Of a stretch of DNA of 58,446 nucleotides, positions 57,834 to 58,446 are shown one piece after another (within the stretch, counting starts at the first letter, position 1; each line of letters begins with the position of its first letter). Under the pieces are notes generated by a model. The model had not been told where the DNA came from, did not search any database, and saw nothing but the letters and a program-made list of their open reading frames with translations. Origin of the DNA: Phoronis australis (taxonomy: Eukaryota; Phoronida; Phoronidae); assembly GCA_002633005.1 (NCBI GenBank), contig NMRA01000066.1, forward strand, positions 403,612 to 462,057. The letters are read 5' to 3'. Position numbers and translations under genes: made by a program.

Positions 57834-57989
57834 TGATGATGTAATTTGTTTACTACAGAATAGTATGGAACTTTCTAGAAGACTGAGGTCAGAACAGTGA
57901 TGATGTAATTTGTTTACTACAGTATAGTGTGGAACTTTCTAGAAGACTGTAGCATGACAGTGATTGATGAAGTCTGGTATATTCTAGAG
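57834..57989 (+). repeat. 64-bp tandem duplication carrying heat-shock elements
   Basis: Two units (57834-57897 and 57898-57960) share tgatgatgtaatttgtttac, tacag-atagt, and ggaactttctagaagactg. A third, degenerate unit starts at 57961 (tgattgatga ... attctagaga). Each unit carries one heat-shock element, so the duplication multiplied the binding sites. Confidence 0.85.
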
Positions 57990-58089
57990 ACTAGTACATG
58001 TTTGTAGAAAGATTGGGTAGGTTCCAGAAAGTTCTGGTATGTGCTTGAATTGATGAAAAGTTCCAGAACAATGCATTAGGCTATAAATA
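57868..58089 (+). promoter_or_regulatory. heat-shock-type promoter: HSE array plus TATA box
   Basis: Perfect three-unit heat-shock elements (alternating GAA and TTC at 5-bp phase): GAActTTCtaGAA at 57868-57880 and again at 57932-57944, and TTCcaGAAagTTC at 58022-58034. Partial sites: TTCtaGAg at 57982-57989 and gTTCcaGAAc at 58060-58069. A TATAAATA box lies at 58082-58089, 13 bp after the last site. Transcription should start near 58110-58118 on the + strand. HSF trimers bind such arrays to induce transcription on heat or proteotoxic stress. Either an hsp-type gene lies to the right or this is the U3 of an LTR (see the next entry). Confidence 0.8.
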
Positions 58090-58446
58090 CACAAGCACGG
58101 GTTTGTGTTAGGCAGATTAGATCGAGTTGAGTTAAAGATTAAGTCAGTTGAGTCCAAGAAGATCAAGTAGAGAGATCAAGTGAGTTCAAGTAAGTTAATC
58201 AGGAGAACTACAGTTGAGTTGCAGAATCAGCAGTTACAGCGATAGTCAATAGAGAGCCAGCTATAGAGACAGCAGGTTATTGAAACGAGTGTAACAGTTG
58301 CTGGAAATATCTCAGAAGTTCAATACAAGTCAAGGCTTCGCAGCACTGGCTGGAGCATAAACAGACATTACGTCGGACGTTTTGTTTGAGTAGGCTTGTG
58401 AACGTACGGTCGGGATTAATAAAGGATTAACTCGAACCAGTCTTCA
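58090..58446 (+). other. transcribed leader or LTR R/U5 region
   Basis: After the TATA box comes a purine-rich leader with repeated gttgagt/tcaagt words, no long frame, and AATAAA at 58418-58423, only 336 bp from the TATA box. The promoter-to-poly(A) distance, the lack of coding sequence and the location inside a probable antisense intron fit a long terminal repeat. The long A/G-rich, weakly structured leader would also fit an hsp70-like mRNA. The window stops here, so the primer-binding site or coding start that would decide cannot be seen. Confidence 0.5.

Noticed and set aside
1-58446. CRISPR arrays, operons, bacterial-type genes
   Set aside because: The window is eukaryotic. The repeats seen are transposons, SINEs and minisatellites without spacer structure.

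Overview
The window is nuclear DNA of a metazoan, most likely a marine invertebrate. It comes from a draft assembly, with one 415-N gap and three single-N joins. The evidence is intron-free class A GPCR reading frames, spliced-exon signals, AATAAA poly(A) signals, and a repeat set (Kolobok-like THAP transposons, Penelope-like, L1/Tx1-like and CR1-like retroelements, tRNA-derived SINEs, many MITEs) typical of lophotrochozoan, cephalochordate, hemichordate or cnidarian genomes. I cannot name the species. Gene density is very low, and most of the 58 kb is intergenic or intronic DNA filled with decayed mobile elements.

Only three pieces of host coding sequence are convincing. Two are paralogous seven-transmembrane receptors on the + strand, at 2994-4049 and 39728-40813. 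They align without a gap up to a C-terminal extension, share unusual motif variants (DRC instead of DRY, NFxIY instead of NPxxY, Gly at 3.32), and each has a matching 3' splice site just upstream of its start codon. The third is a 55-codon terminal exon on the - strand (57040 to 56876) with an acceptor, one membrane-spanning segment, a stop and a poly(A) signal. The rest of that gene lies beyond the right edge.

Layout: 1-2.9 kb no gene; 3-4 kb GPCR 1; 4-8.6 kb anonymous; 8.7-14.8 kb two TTAA-flanked Kolobok-like elements with small MITEs between them; 16.2-19.7 kb a Harbinger-like MITE, a decayed L1/Tx1-like LINE (-) and a Penelope-like fragment (+); 20-33 kb MITEs, tRNA-like relics, a second type of TTAA-flanked element, a tandem repeat and an unrecognised broken coding region; 34.3-35.1 kb a decayed CR1-like reverse transcriptase; 37.5-39.6 kb a stack of MITEs and a fold-back element ending about 60 bp before GPCR 2; 39.7-40.8 kb GPCR 2; 41-47 kb sparse; 47.6-49.8 kb a third Kolobok-like copy carrying two datable nested insertions; 50-56.5 kb sparse, with a tRNA-SINE, a degenerate satellite-like stretch and a MITE; 56.9-57.0 kb the terminal exon; 57.8-58.4 kb a heat-shock-type promoter.

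The most interesting features are these. (1) A tandemly duplicated array of perfect heat-shock elements upstream of a TATA box at the right edge, followed about 335 bp later by AATAAA; this looks like either an hsp-type promoter or the LTR of a heat-responsive retrotransposon. (2) A MITE family whose intact copies carry exact 5-bp target-site duplications. (3) A three-copy Kolobok-like family whose insertions can be ordered in time. (4) The receptor pair with its altered microswitch motifs.
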